Of a stretch of 64,000 nt of DNA, positions 54,721 to 64,000 are shown piece after piece; the first letter of the stretch is position 1, and each line of letters starts with the position of its first letter. This DNA comes from Thermoanaerobacterium butyriciformans (GTDB taxonomy: Bacteria > Bacillota > Thermoanaerobacteria > Thermoanaerobacterales > Thermoanaerobacteraceae): contig NZ_JAGGLT010000001.1 in the NCBI RefSeq assembly GCF_017874545.1, forward strand, positions 80,001 through 144,000, given 5' to 3'. The position numbers and the translations under genes are program-made. The notes below the pieces were generated by a model. It saw nothing but the letters and a program-made list of their open reading frames with translations, did no database searches and was not told the DNA's origin.

Positions 54721-55374
54721 ATGAGTGGGAAACAATTTGTAGTAATAGGTTTAGGAAGATTTGGATCAAGTGTTGCAATGACATTATATTCACTAGGTTG
54801 TGATGTGTTGGCGATAGACAGTTCAGAAGAAAGAGTACAGAGGATATCAGATAGCGTGACTAGAGCAGTGCAGGCTGATGCAACAGATGAAAAAGTACTA
54901 AGATCTTTAGGTGTAAGGAATTTTGATGTTGCAATAATAGGTACTGGAACAGACATACAAACAAGCCTTATGGTTACGCTTATGGTAAAAGAACTTGGTG
55001 TAAAAACAGTTGTAGCGAAGGCTTTAAATGAACTTCATGCAAAAGTATTGCTGAAAATCGGAGCAGATAGGGTCATATTTCCAGAAAAAGAAGCAGGAAT
55101 AAAATTGGCTCATAGTCTTACATCATCAAATATACTTGATTTTATAGAGCTTTCACCTGAGTACAATATTGTTGAAATAATGGCTCTTAGAGATTGGATA
55201 GGCAAATCTTTAAATGAATTGAAATTAAGACAAAGGTTTGGATTAAATATTATTGCAATAAAAAGAGAAAATAATATTAAAATAACTCCTTCTGCTGACG
55301 ATATAATAATGGAGGGCGATAATTTATTTATTATTGCGTCGATTGATAGTATAAATAAATTGAATAACAGTTAA
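54721..55374 (+). CDS. ktrA: Potassium uptake regulatory subunit KtrA/TrkA type
   Basis: 217-aa RCK protein: RCK_N Rossmann domain (VIGLGRFGSSVAMTLYSLG) and RCK_C domain from about 135. It gates KtrB in response to nucleotides; RCK_C domains of this kind are also known c-di-AMP receptors. Start ATG after TTAGGAGG. Second gene of the riboswitch-controlled unit. Confidence 0.93.
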   Translation: MSGKQFVVIGLGRFGSSVAMTLYSLGCDVLAIDSSEERVQRISDSVTRAVQADATDEKVLRSLGVRNFDVAIIGTGTDIQTSLMVTLMVKELGVKTVVAKALNELHAKVLLKIGADRVIFPEKEAGIKLAHSLTSSNILDFIELSPEYNIVEIMALRDWIGKSLNELKLRQRFGLNIIAIKRENNIKITPSADDIIMEGDNLFIIASIDSINKLNNS

Positions 55375-55433
55375 GACTTAATATATAAGAGTCTGACGAC
55401 TGTTGAATTTTAAGGCTTGTGTGAAAATAGTGT

Positions 55434-55462
55434 TTGAAATTTACATTGTAAAGTATTATAAT
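55434..55462 (+). promoter_or_regulatory. Promoter of the ATP synthase operon
   Basis: -35 TTGAAA (55434-55439), 17-bp spacer, -10 TATAAT (55457-55462), about 30 bases before atpB. Confidence 0.7.
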
Positions 55463-55493
55463 TGTATTCAAAGGCGAGAAAGGGGTGATACAA

Positions 55494-56150
55494 GTGGAGA
55501 TAGGACAGTCGGTAGTATTTACAATTCCACTGTTTGGTGGCATTCCAGTAACTTCTACAGTTGTTGTAACATGGTTAATAATGGCTGTGCTTACTATAGC
55601 GTCTATTATCGTTACAAGAGGCTGGAAACTTGTTCCTACTGGCGTACAGAATTTCGTTGAAACCATTGTAGATGGCTTAAATTCATTTACAAAAGATGCT
55701 CTTGGAGAGTATTGGTCATCATTTGCACCTTATCTTGGAACAATTGCGTTATATTTAATATTAGCAAATACCATCGATCTATTTGGAATAGCACCTCCTA
55801 CAAAAGATTTAAGTGCCACATCTGCAATGGCTATAATGTCTATCGTCGTTGTTATAATAGCATCAATTAAAGCAAAAGGCATAAAAGGATATGCAAAATC
55901 ATTTTTTGAACCGATGCCCTTCTTTTTTCCAATGAAAATACTTGATATGTTTACGAGACCATTATCACTTGCAGCCAGGTTGTTTGGCAATATCATAGCT
56001 GCATTTATAATAATGGGTTTAATAAGTAAAGTGGCACCGATAATAGTGCCAGCAATATTTAGCATCTACTTTGACTTGTTTGATGGTGCACTTCAGATGG
56101 TAGTGTTTGTATTTTTGACGATGCTTTATATTGAAGAAGCTGTTGAATAG
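55494..56150 (+). CDS. atpB: F1Fo ATP synthase subunit a
   Basis: 218-aa membrane stator of Fo. Essential arginine is in RPLSLAARLFGNI. Start GTG 55494 fits AAGGGGTGA best; GTG 55485 is the alternative. No atpI is seen before it; operon order is atpBEFHAGDC. Confidence 0.94.
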   Translation: MEIGQSVVFTIPLFGGIPVTSTVVVTWLIMAVLTIASIIVTRGWKLVPTGVQNFVETIVDGLNSFTKDALGEYWSSFAPYLGTIALYLILANTIDLFGIAPPTKDLSATSAMAIMSIVVVIIASIKAKGIKGYAKSFFEPMPFFFPMKILDMFTRPLSLAARLFGNIIAAFIIMGLISKVAPIIVPAIFSIYFDLFDGALQMVVFVFLTMLYIEEAVE

Positions 56151-56180
56151 TAATATAATTTAAAGTGATTTGATTTATAA

Positions 56181-56459
<279 letters not shown>

Positions 56460-56481
56460 TGATACGAAAGAAGGTAATAAT

Positions 56482-56970
56482 TTGAGCCTTATAAATCCGT
56501 ATACGTTCGTTTTTACGATTATAAATCTGGTTGTTTTGTATCTGATATTGAGAAAGTTTCTCTTTAAACCCGTGACAAAATTTATGGAAGAAAGATCACA
56601 AAAAATTAAAAATTCACTTGAAGAGGCTGATAGGAAAGTTCATGAAGCTAACGAATTAAAAGCACAATACGAAGAGATATTAAAAAAGGCTGACGATGAA
56701 GGAAAGGCTATCATTGATAGAGCAGAAAAATATGCAAAAGAAAAAGCAGATAAGATAATAGAACAGGCAAATATTGAGGCGAAAGAGATAATAGAAAGGG
56801 CAAAAGAAGAAGCAGAGACAGAGAAAATTAAAGCTATGCATGATTTAAGGGTTAGCTTGTCGCACCTTATAATAGAAGCTGCATCAAAGGCTATTGGCAA
56901 TATCAACCTCGATGATGATAAGATCATCAACGAGGTGGTTAAGGAGGCAGGTGCATCTTGGAACAAGTAA
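56482..56970 (+). CDS. atpF: F1Fo ATP synthase subunit b
   Basis: 162 aa: one TM (about 8-25; TIINLVVLYLILRKFLF) then a long charged coiled coil. Start TTG 56482 after AAGGT. Its end overlaps atpH by 13 bases. Confidence 0.93.
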   Translation: MSLINPYTFVFTIINLVVLYLILRKFLFKPVTKFMEERSQKIKNSLEEADRKVHEANELKAQYEEILKKADDEGKAIIDRAEKYAKEKADKIIEQANIEAKEIIERAKEEAETEKIKAMHDLRVSLSHLIIEAASKAIGNINLDDDKIINEVVKEAGASWNK

Positions 56971-57491
56971 TAGCAAAAAAATATGCACGTGCTCTTTTTA
57001 ACGCAGCTAGAGAAAATAACAATATCGAAAAGTATTATGACGAACTTAAGGACATTTTAAATGTGTTAAAAAATAAGCAAATATATAAAATTATTACAAA
57101 TAGAGGAATATATATCAAGCAAAAAATGAGCTTTGTTGATGCGATTTTAGATGGATATGATAAAGAAATAATTAACTTTTTAAAATTGATAATATCGAAA
57201 CATAGAGAGACTATTTTTGATGAAATATTCATTGAGTATGAGAAATTGTACATGGATTACAAGGGAATCATAAATGCAACATTAATTTCAGCCCATCCGC
57301 TGGACTTAAAGACTATAGAAGAAATCAGGAATAAATTAGAATCGAATTTTAATAAAAAAGTGAGCATAAATCAAACAGTGGATGAGTCTATACTTGGTGG
57401 GCTTAAGATATTAATAGGAAATAAAGTTATCGATGGTTCTATAAAAGGAAAACTTGATCTACTTCTTAAAAATCTTGTAACTGCAAGTTAA
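56958..57491 (+). CDS. atpH: F1Fo ATP synthase subunit delta
   Basis: 177-aa OSCP/delta subunit connecting F1 to the b stalk: IAKKYARALFNAARENN at the N-terminus and DESILGGLKILIGNKVIDGS at the end. Start TTG 56958 after AAGGAGGC, inside atpF. Confidence 0.93.
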   Translation: MEQVIAKKYARALFNAARENNNIEKYYDELKDILNVLKNKQIYKIITNRGIYIKQKMSFVDAILDGYDKEIINFLKLIISKHRETIFDEIFIEYEKLYMDYKGIINATLISAHPLDLKTIEEIRNKLESNFNKKVSINQTVDESILGGLKILIGNKVIDGSIKGKLDLLLKNLVTAS

Positions 57492-57524
57492 TAAAAAGTA
57501 CTTTATAAAATAGAAGGTGAATAT

Positions 57525-59045
57525 ATGGATATAAAACCTGAAGAAATAACATCAATTCTGGAAGATAAAATAAAAAATTTTGATTTTACCCTTAAGACAG
57601 AAGATATAGGTTATGTAATTACTGCTGGTGATGGCATTGTCAAGATATATGGACTTGATGAAGCAATGTATGGAGAAATGGTTGAATTTGAAAATGGCGT
57701 CTATGGTATGGTAATGAATCTTGAAGAAGACAATGTTGGCGCCATAATTCTTGGCGATCCTGAAGCAATTAAAGAAGGTACTACTGTAAAGCGTACTGGA
57801 AAAGTAGTTGAAGTACCTGTAGGTCCTGGTCTTTTAGGTAGAGTCGTAAATCCTTTAGGTCAACCTCTAGACGGTAAAGGACCTATAAAAAACGATGGAA
57901 CAAGGCCTGTGGAATATCCAGCTCCACCTATCATAAAGAGGAAACCTGTTGATACTCCGCTACAGACTGGAATCTTGGCAATAGATGCTATGATTCCTAT
58001 CGGTAGAGGGCAGAGAGAGCTTATAATAGGAGATAGGCAGACTGGAAAAACGGCTATCGCAGTTGATACTATAATAAACCAGAAAGACAAAGATGTTTAC
58101 TGCATATATGTTGCAATAGGCCAGAAGGCTTCGACGATAGCGGGACTTGTGAATACATTGGAAAAATTCGGTGCAATGTCATATACAACGGTTGTAGCAT
58201 CCACAGCAAGTGATTCTGCAGCACTGCAGTATTTGGCACCATATGCTGGATGTGCTATGGCAGAGTATTTCATGTACAACAAAAAAGATGTCCTTATAGT
58301 ATATGATGATCTTTCAAAACACGCTGTTGCCTACAGAACGATTTCGCTCCTTTTGAGAAGACCGCCAGGAAGAGAAGCATATCCTGGAGATGTATTCTAT
58401 CTCCATTCAAGGCTTTTGGAGCGTTCTGCTAAGCTTTCTGACGATATGGGCGGCGGTTCAATTACTGCGCTGCCGATAATAGAAACACTTGCAGGTGATA
58501 TATCAGCATACATTCCTACAAATGTTATATCTATAACAGATGGACAGATATATCTGGAATCTGAGCTTTTCTATTCAGGTATAAGACCTGCTATAAACGT
58601 AGGTCTATCAGTATCACGTGTCGGTGGTGCTGCGCAGAAGAAAGCCATGAAGAAAGTGTCTGGCAGAATGAGATTAGAGCTTTCCCAATACAGAGAGTTG
58701 GAGGTATTTGCACAGTTTGGCTCAGATCTTGATAAATCGACACTGGATTTGCTAAAGCAAGGCGAGAGGATAGTAGAAATAACGAAGCAACCAAGATATC
58801 AGCCGATTTCGATGGAAGATCAAGTCATAATGATATACACGGTTATGAACAAATACTTGGTGGATGTTGAACTTCAAGATGTAAAGAAATTTGTGAAAGA
58901 TCTTATTGAATTTATTGATATAAATTACCCAGATATTAAGAAAACCATAAGAGAGACAGGTAAGTTAGAGGATGATACAGTTGAAAAATTAAAGGCGGCT
59001 ATCGAGGAGTATAAGAGCAAATACGCATCGAAAGGTGATGCATAA
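57525..59045 (+). CDS. atpA: F1Fo ATP synthase subunit alpha
   Basis: 506 aa. P-loop [52 protein letters not shown]. Non-catalytic nucleotide-binding subunit of F1. Start ATG after GAAGGTGA; stop overlaps atpG by one base. Confidence 0.97.
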   Translation: MDIKPEEITSILEDKIKNFDFTLKTEDIGYVITAGDGIVKIYGLDEAMYGEMVEFENGVYGMVMNLEEDNVGAIILGDPEAIKEGTTVKRTGKVVEVPVGPGLLGRVVNPLGQPLDGKGPIKNDGTRPVEYPAPPIIKRKPVDTPLQTGILAIDAMIPIGRGQRELIIGDRQTGKTAIAVDTIINQKDKDVYCIYVAIGQKASTIAGLVNTLEKFGAMSYTTVVASTASDSAALQYLAPYAGCAMAEYFMYNKKDVLIVYDDLSKHAVAYRTISLLLRRPPGREAYPGDVFYLHSRLLERSAKLSDDMGGGSITALPIIETLAGDISAYIPTNVISITDGQIYLESELFYSGIRPAINVGLSVSRVGGAAQKKAMKKVSGRMRLELSQYRELEVFAQFGSDLDKSTLDLLKQGERIVEITKQPRYQPISMEDQVIMIYTVMNKYLVDVELQDVKKFVKDLIEFIDINYPDIKKTIRETGKLEDDTVEKLKAAIEEYKSKYASKGDA

Positions 59046-59902
59046 TGGGGAAAAGGGATATTCAATTAAGGATAAAAAGCATCAAAGAGACGCGAAAAAT
59101 AACGAAAGCTATGAATCTCATATCAGCAGCTAAATTCAGAAAAGCAAAGGTTATGCTGGATAATGTGAGACCGTATTATGAAAAAATACAGTCTACAATG
59201 GAAGATATACTGATTCATAGCGGCGAGGCTACATCCCATTATTTTGAAAGACAGCATGAAGCAAAAGGAGCAAGAAAAAAAGCCGTCATAGTTGTAACAG
59301 GCGATAAAGGTCTGTGTGGTGGATACAATCATAACGTCATAAAACAAGCGGAAGAAGTTATTGATGGCGATACACAAAACCTGATGGTGATAGGTGAAGT
59401 AGGACGCAGCTATTTCATGAATAAGGGCTACAACGTAGATGTAGAATTTCTATATACTGCTCAAAATCCTACCACATCTGCAGCAGGTGAGATATCTGAT
59501 TTATTAGTAGATATATATGACAGAGGCATTATAGATGATATTTATGCAGTATATACAGAAATGGCTGGTTTAAAGCAGATAGTAAGGACAATTAAAATAT
59601 TGCCGCTGGACATAAAAAATTTTGACAGCAATAAGGATGTAAAAATTTTAAGCGATATGATATACGATCCATCCCCCACTAAAGTATTTAATTTACTTGT
59701 GCCTGAGTATATTAAAGGCATAGTGTACAGCTTCTTGGTAAATGCTTTTGCATCAGAGCATTTTTCACGTATGGTTGCAATGGATGGTGCAACCTCAAAT
59801 GCAGATAAGATGATAGCTAAATACACTTTGGAATATAACAGGCTGAGGCAAGCTTCTATAACGCAAGAGCTTTCTGAAATAATCGGAGGTTCATCTGTTT
59901 AG
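59045..59902 (+). CDS. atpG: F1Fo ATP synthase subunit gamma
   Basis: 285-aa central shaft: RIKSIKETRKITKAMNLISA at the start, VTGDKGLCGGYNHNV, and the C-terminal RLRQASITQELSEIIGGS helix. Start ATG overlaps the atpA stop (ATAATG), with AAAGGTGATG upstream. Confidence 0.96.
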   Translation: MGKRDIQLRIKSIKETRKITKAMNLISAAKFRKAKVMLDNVRPYYEKIQSTMEDILIHSGEATSHYFERQHEAKGARKKAVIVVTGDKGLCGGYNHNVIKQAEEVIDGDTQNLMVIGEVGRSYFMNKGYNVDVEFLYTAQNPTTSAAGEISDLLVDIYDRGIIDDIYAVYTEMAGLKQIVRTIKILPLDIKNFDSNKDVKILSDMIYDPSPTKVFNLLVPEYIKGIVYSFLVNAFASEHFSRMVAMDGATSNADKMIAKYTLEYNRLRQASITQELSEIIGGSSV

Positions 59903-59950
59903 CTGGAACTGAAAGTATTTAAATTATAAAAATAAAATTTTAGATAGTGA

Positions 59951-61348
<1,398 letters not shown>

Positions 61349-61358
61349 GGTGCATAAA

Positions 61359-61769
61359 ATGAGTAAGTACCACCTCGAAGTTTTGACACCATATCGCAAA
61401 TTTTACGATGGAGATGTTGAGGAAATCATTGTTACAACAAGTGCTGGAGAAGTCGGTGTACAAAAAGGGCATATTCCTATGACTGTCGCATTGGGAATTG
61501 GCACTTTAAAGATAAAAAATAACAATGAGTGGAAAGAAGCCAGCATATCAAACGGATTTATGGAAGTCAAGCAGGATAATGTAGTTATACTGGCAGATGC
61601 TGCCGAATGGCCTGAGGAGATAGATATTATGAGAGCAGAAGCAGCAAAGCAGAGGGCAGAAGAAAGGTTGAGGCAGAAGAAAAGCCAGCATGAGTATCTG
61701 CTTGCAAAAGCCGCTTTGCGGCGAGCTCTCGTTAGAATGACCATTGCAAAAAAATACAAAAAGATGTAA
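61359..61769 (+). CDS. atpC: F1Fo ATP synthase subunit epsilon
   Basis: 136 aa: beta-sandwich (EVLTPYRKFYDGDVEEIIV, GEVGVQKGHIPMTVALG) and two-helix C-terminal domain (MRAEAAKQRAEERLRQKKSQ). Start ATG 61359 after GAGGTG. Last gene of the operon, followed by a nested hairpin. Confidence 0.95.
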   Translation: MSKYHLEVLTPYRKFYDGDVEEIIVTTSAGEVGVQKGHIPMTVALGIGTLKIKNNNEWKEASISNGFMEVKQDNVVILADAAEWPEEIDIMRAEAAKQRAEERLRQKKSQHEYLLAKAALRRALVRMTIAKKYKKM

Positions 61770-61770
61770 G

Positions 61771-61848
61771 AAATACCTCCACGATTGTGTATAAAAACAT
61801 CCTATTTAGACTAAAATCTAAATAGGAGAAAATAGTGGAGGTGTTTTT
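61771..61848 (+). terminator. Nested hairpin: atpC terminator covering the next ribosome site
   Basis: Inner perfect 10-bp stem CCTATTTAGA (61801-61810) / TCTAAATAGG (61817-61826). Outer stem ACCTCCAC (61775-61782) / GTGGAGGT (61835-61842), extended by AAAT/GTTT. The outer 3' arm is the Shine-Dalgarno of the 61851 gene and is followed by T5 and the start codon. Confidence 0.7.
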
Positions 61849-61850
61849 AT

Positions 61851-63311
61851 ATGAAAAAGGTAACAGTTATAATATTGATGTTCATAATATTGGCAGGGAC
61901 ATTTAATGTTTATGCTGCCCCAAGTGACAATATTATTACAAAAGAAAAAGCTATCTCAATTGTAAAAGACAAACTGGGAGATATAAAATACGATAATTTA
62001 AGCGCACAATACAGAGAGTTTACAAATAAAGATTCAGTGTGGATATTAAGTTATACTAAAGATGATATTTTTGAAAATACTTCAATAACTCTAAATGCGA
62101 AAACTGGAGATATTATAAGGTATAATTATATATCTGATTACAATGGAGGCAAAAATCTAAGCAGAGATGATGCAAAAAAAATAGCAGATGAATTTTTAAA
62201 CAAGGTAAGGCCAACAAATCTTAGCAAATATAAATTTGACAACATGTATAAAAATGACACTTATAGGGAATACAATTTTAAATGGAGAAGAGAAGAGAAT
62301 GGTGTGAAAGTTTTATACGACACAATAAACGTATCAGTTGATAAAAAAACGGGATATGTTACACATTATACGTACGATTGGACAGAAGGAGATTTACCTA
62401 CGCTTAAAAATGTGATAGATATAAATGAGGCCACGAAACTTTTTAAAGAATATTTAAGACCAAGATTAGTGTACACGGTAATATATAACAAAAATAAAGG
62501 TGATGTGAAACTGGTATATTTTTCACCATCACCTCAATACATGATAAATGCATATACAGGTGATATAATTGATGTAAATGGTAATAAAGTTGAATTAAAA
62601 AAGACAGGTGAAGAAAAAATCACATTGGACAAATTTTACAATAAATCTAGTAAGCCTGTTACAAAAGATGAAGCGTATAAAATAGCATCCAAGTATGTAT
62701 CTAAAGACTATGAATTAAAAAACACAGCATACATCGAAAAATACGCAGGCCTTGATTTAAATGTTTGGACGTTTGCATGGAATAAAGTTAATGGAATAGG
62801 ATATCTACATGTGGCAGTTAATGCAAATACAGGTAATGTCGTAGATGTGCTGGAAAGCACCAAAAGTGATTTAAGTATATCAATTTCCCGGGTAAATGCA
62901 TTAAAAAAAGCGGAATCATTTATAAAGGATAATTTCAAAGACGTAGTACCTTATCTCGATTTTAACAGCAATTTAGATACCAATACACGTGAAGCAATCT
63001 ACGGATACCACTTTGTATTTCCTCTCAAACAGTACAACATTCCATTTATAAATAATGGTATAACTATTGATGTAGATGGAGGAGGAAATATATCAGCGTA
63101 TACTTATAAAAATTACGACGTACCGATTCCGATGCCGTCAAACATCATGACGCAGGATAAAGTAACAGATAAATACTTAAAAAATGGAAACTTTTCTTTA
63201 AAATATTACAAACCAGAAGACAAAAATATAATACCAGTTTACACTGTAGATGATCCTATTTATTCAAACTTGATAGATGCCATTTCAGGTGAAATAATAA
63301 AACCATATTAA
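61851..63311 (+). CDS. Secreted YcdB/YcdC-PepSY repeat protein
   Basis: 486 aa with signal peptide (MKKVTVIILMFIILAGTFNV, cleavage after VYA). The mature protein consists of several PepSY-like units (ITKEKAISIVKDKLGDIKYD, LNAKTGDIIRYNY, VNANTGNVVDVLES), as in YcdB/YcdC domain proteins of Firmicutes. PepSY units often inhibit or chaperone extracellular proteases; function here is unknown. Start ATG 61851 follows GTGGAGGT, which lies in a hairpin with atpC's terminator. No SLH or anchor domain seen. Confidence 0.82.
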   Translation: MKKVTVIILMFIILAGTFNVYAAPSDNIITKEKAISIVKDKLGDIKYDNLSAQYREFTNKDSVWILSYTKDDIFENTSITLNAKTGDIIRYNYISDYNGGKNLSRDDAKKIADEFLNKVRPTNLSKYKFDNMYKNDTYREYNFKWRREENGVKVLYDTINVSVDKKTGYVTHYTYDWTEGDLPTLKNVIDINEATKLFKEYLRPRLVYTVIYNKNKGDVKLVYFSPSPQYMINAYTGDIIDVNGNKVELKKTGEEKITLDKFYNKSSKPVTKDEAYKIASKYVSKDYELKNTAYIEKYAGLDLNVWTFAWNKVNGIGYLHVAVNANTGNVVDVLESTKSDLSISISRVNALKKAESFIKDNFKDVVPYLDFNSNLDTNTREAIYGYHFVFPLKQYNIPFINNGITIDVDGGGNISAYTYKNYDVPIPMPSNIMTQDKVTDKYLKNGNFSLKYYKPEDKNIIPVYTVDDPIYSNLIDAISGEIIKPY

Positions 63312-63333
63312 AAAGGGCTTTTTAAGCCCTTAA
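63311..63333. terminator. Terminator between the PepSY protein and EamA genes
   Basis: Stem AAGGGCTT / AAGCCCTT with a short T loop at about 63313-63332; A and T runs on both sides suit convergent use. Confidence 0.65.
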
Positions 63334-64000
63334 TTTATCTTCAGAAGGCATTTCAGATAAAATCATGCTTAAAAACGTCAAAAAACCGCCGATTATAGAT
63401 TTCAATGTCATAACCTCACCAGCTACCACAAATGCTGTGATGGCAGAAAAGACAGGCTCCAGGGAAAAAATAATAGCTGTATGTGTAGCAGATGTATTTG
63501 CCTGCATCGTATTTTGAACGGTTAATGCAAAAGCTGTTGCAAAAATGCCAGTCAATATAAGTGCAAACCATACGGTTTTGTTTGTCGGTATAGTTGGTTT
63601 TTCATATATAAATGATAAAATCCCACTTAGAATCGCAACAACCAGAATTTGTATCATTGCAAACGAAATAGTATCCACAGATGGTGCATATTTTGCAATT
63701 AAGACGATCTGAAATGCAAATGATACTGCACACAAAAAAGTAAGGAAATCCCCAAAGTTTATCTTTAAATCAACATTTGTTGTTATAAGCAATAACCCTA
63801 CCATTGCCAATATGACGCTTATCCACGATGTCTTTGACAGTTTTGCTTTTAAGAAAAATGCTTCTAATATAGGTACAAGCACTACATTGAACCCACTTAT
63901 AAAACCAGACTTTGATGCTGTAGTGTATTTTAGACCCAGTGTTTGAAATGCATAGCCTAAAAATAACATTGTACCAACAAGGACTGAAACAATAAATGTT
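63322..64000 (-). CDS. EamA/DMT-family transporter, N-terminus beyond the window
   Basis: About 225 codons of a drug/metabolite transporter; the frame stays open to the window end (TFIVSVLVGT before the internal ATG at 63969), so the true start lies outside. Membrane segments and the EamA signature LGLKYTTASKSGFISGFNVV, then IIFSLEPVFSAITAFVVAGE in the second repeat. The substrate is unknown. C-terminal residues MPSEDKLRA end at the terminator. Confidence 0.88.
   Translation of the reverse strand, partial: TFIVSVLVGTMLFLGYAFQTLGLKYTTASKSGFISGFNVVLVPILEAFFLKAKLSKTSWISVILAMVGLLLITTNVDLKINFGDFLTFLCAVSFAFQIVLIAKYAPSVDTISFAMIQILVVAILSGILSFIYEKPTIPTNKTVWFALILTGIFATAFALTVQNTMQANTSATHTAIIFSLEPVFSAITAFVVAGEVMTLKSIIGGFLTFLSMILSEMPSEDKLRA

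Overview
The window reads as chromosomal DNA of a low-GC, spore-forming, anaerobic Clostridium-class Firmicute, most like Thermoanaerobacterium or a close relative. The evidence is AT-rich DNA with strong GGAGG ribosome sites and some TTG/GTG starts, a cotJABC spore-coat operon, an Rnf complex, a B12-dependent MetH without an activation domain, and an F-type ATP synthase. I saw no rRNA, tRNA or CRISPR array.

Layout. 1-15.1 kb is core: a nuclease-helicase, an Sfp-type transferase, an esterase, pepT, a stand-alone rpsD under a near-perfect Fur-type operator, a nitroreductase, an HD hydrolase, pgi, a TIM-barrel isomerase, and rnfCDGEAB with rseC. 15.2-19.8 kb holds a DUF362 protein and a SAM-I riboswitch ahead of metF-metH. 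19.8-20.9 kb is cotJCBA on the minus strand. 20.9-25.2 kb is an accessory graveyard: a deleted rlmD copy, two decayed ECF sigma genes, a group II intron remnant, an orphan secreted protein and a hicAB module. It is followed by intact rlmD, whose upstream region is duplicated at the other edge of the graveyard.

26.9-32.7 kb is a self-contained module of less AT-rich genes. It has an intramembrane-sensing two-component system, two paralogous two-TM proteins flanking an NAD-dependent epimerase, a radical SAM protein and a small membrane peptide. Both transcription units of the module are preceded by three AACA repeats at 11-bp period, a likely response-regulator site. This is the best candidate for an undescribed system.

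32.9-43.7 kb is a second accessory zone. It contains a second hicAB with the same operator design, an antisense decarboxylase relic, and a decaying redox cluster (flavodoxins, aldo-keto reductases, Fe-alcohol dehydrogenase, cupin, CMD protein). Three near-identical MerR-type promoters with 19-bp spacers drive the cluster, and a MerR gene lies just downstream. 43.9-64 kb returns to core: nfo, rnz, tig-clpP-clpX, a degenerate LonB-like protein, lon, engB, a c-di-AMP riboswitch with ktrB-ktrA, atpBEFHAGDC, a YcdB/PepSY secreted protein and a truncated EamA transporter.

How the parts fit: Rnf couples ferredoxin:NAD+ electron transfer to an ion gradient. The ATP synthase c subunit lacks the Na+ ligands, which suggests a proton circuit. 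Gene starts are given where the ribosome site supports them, so some are downstream of the longest open frame. Functions rest on motif recognition by eye; no database search was run.
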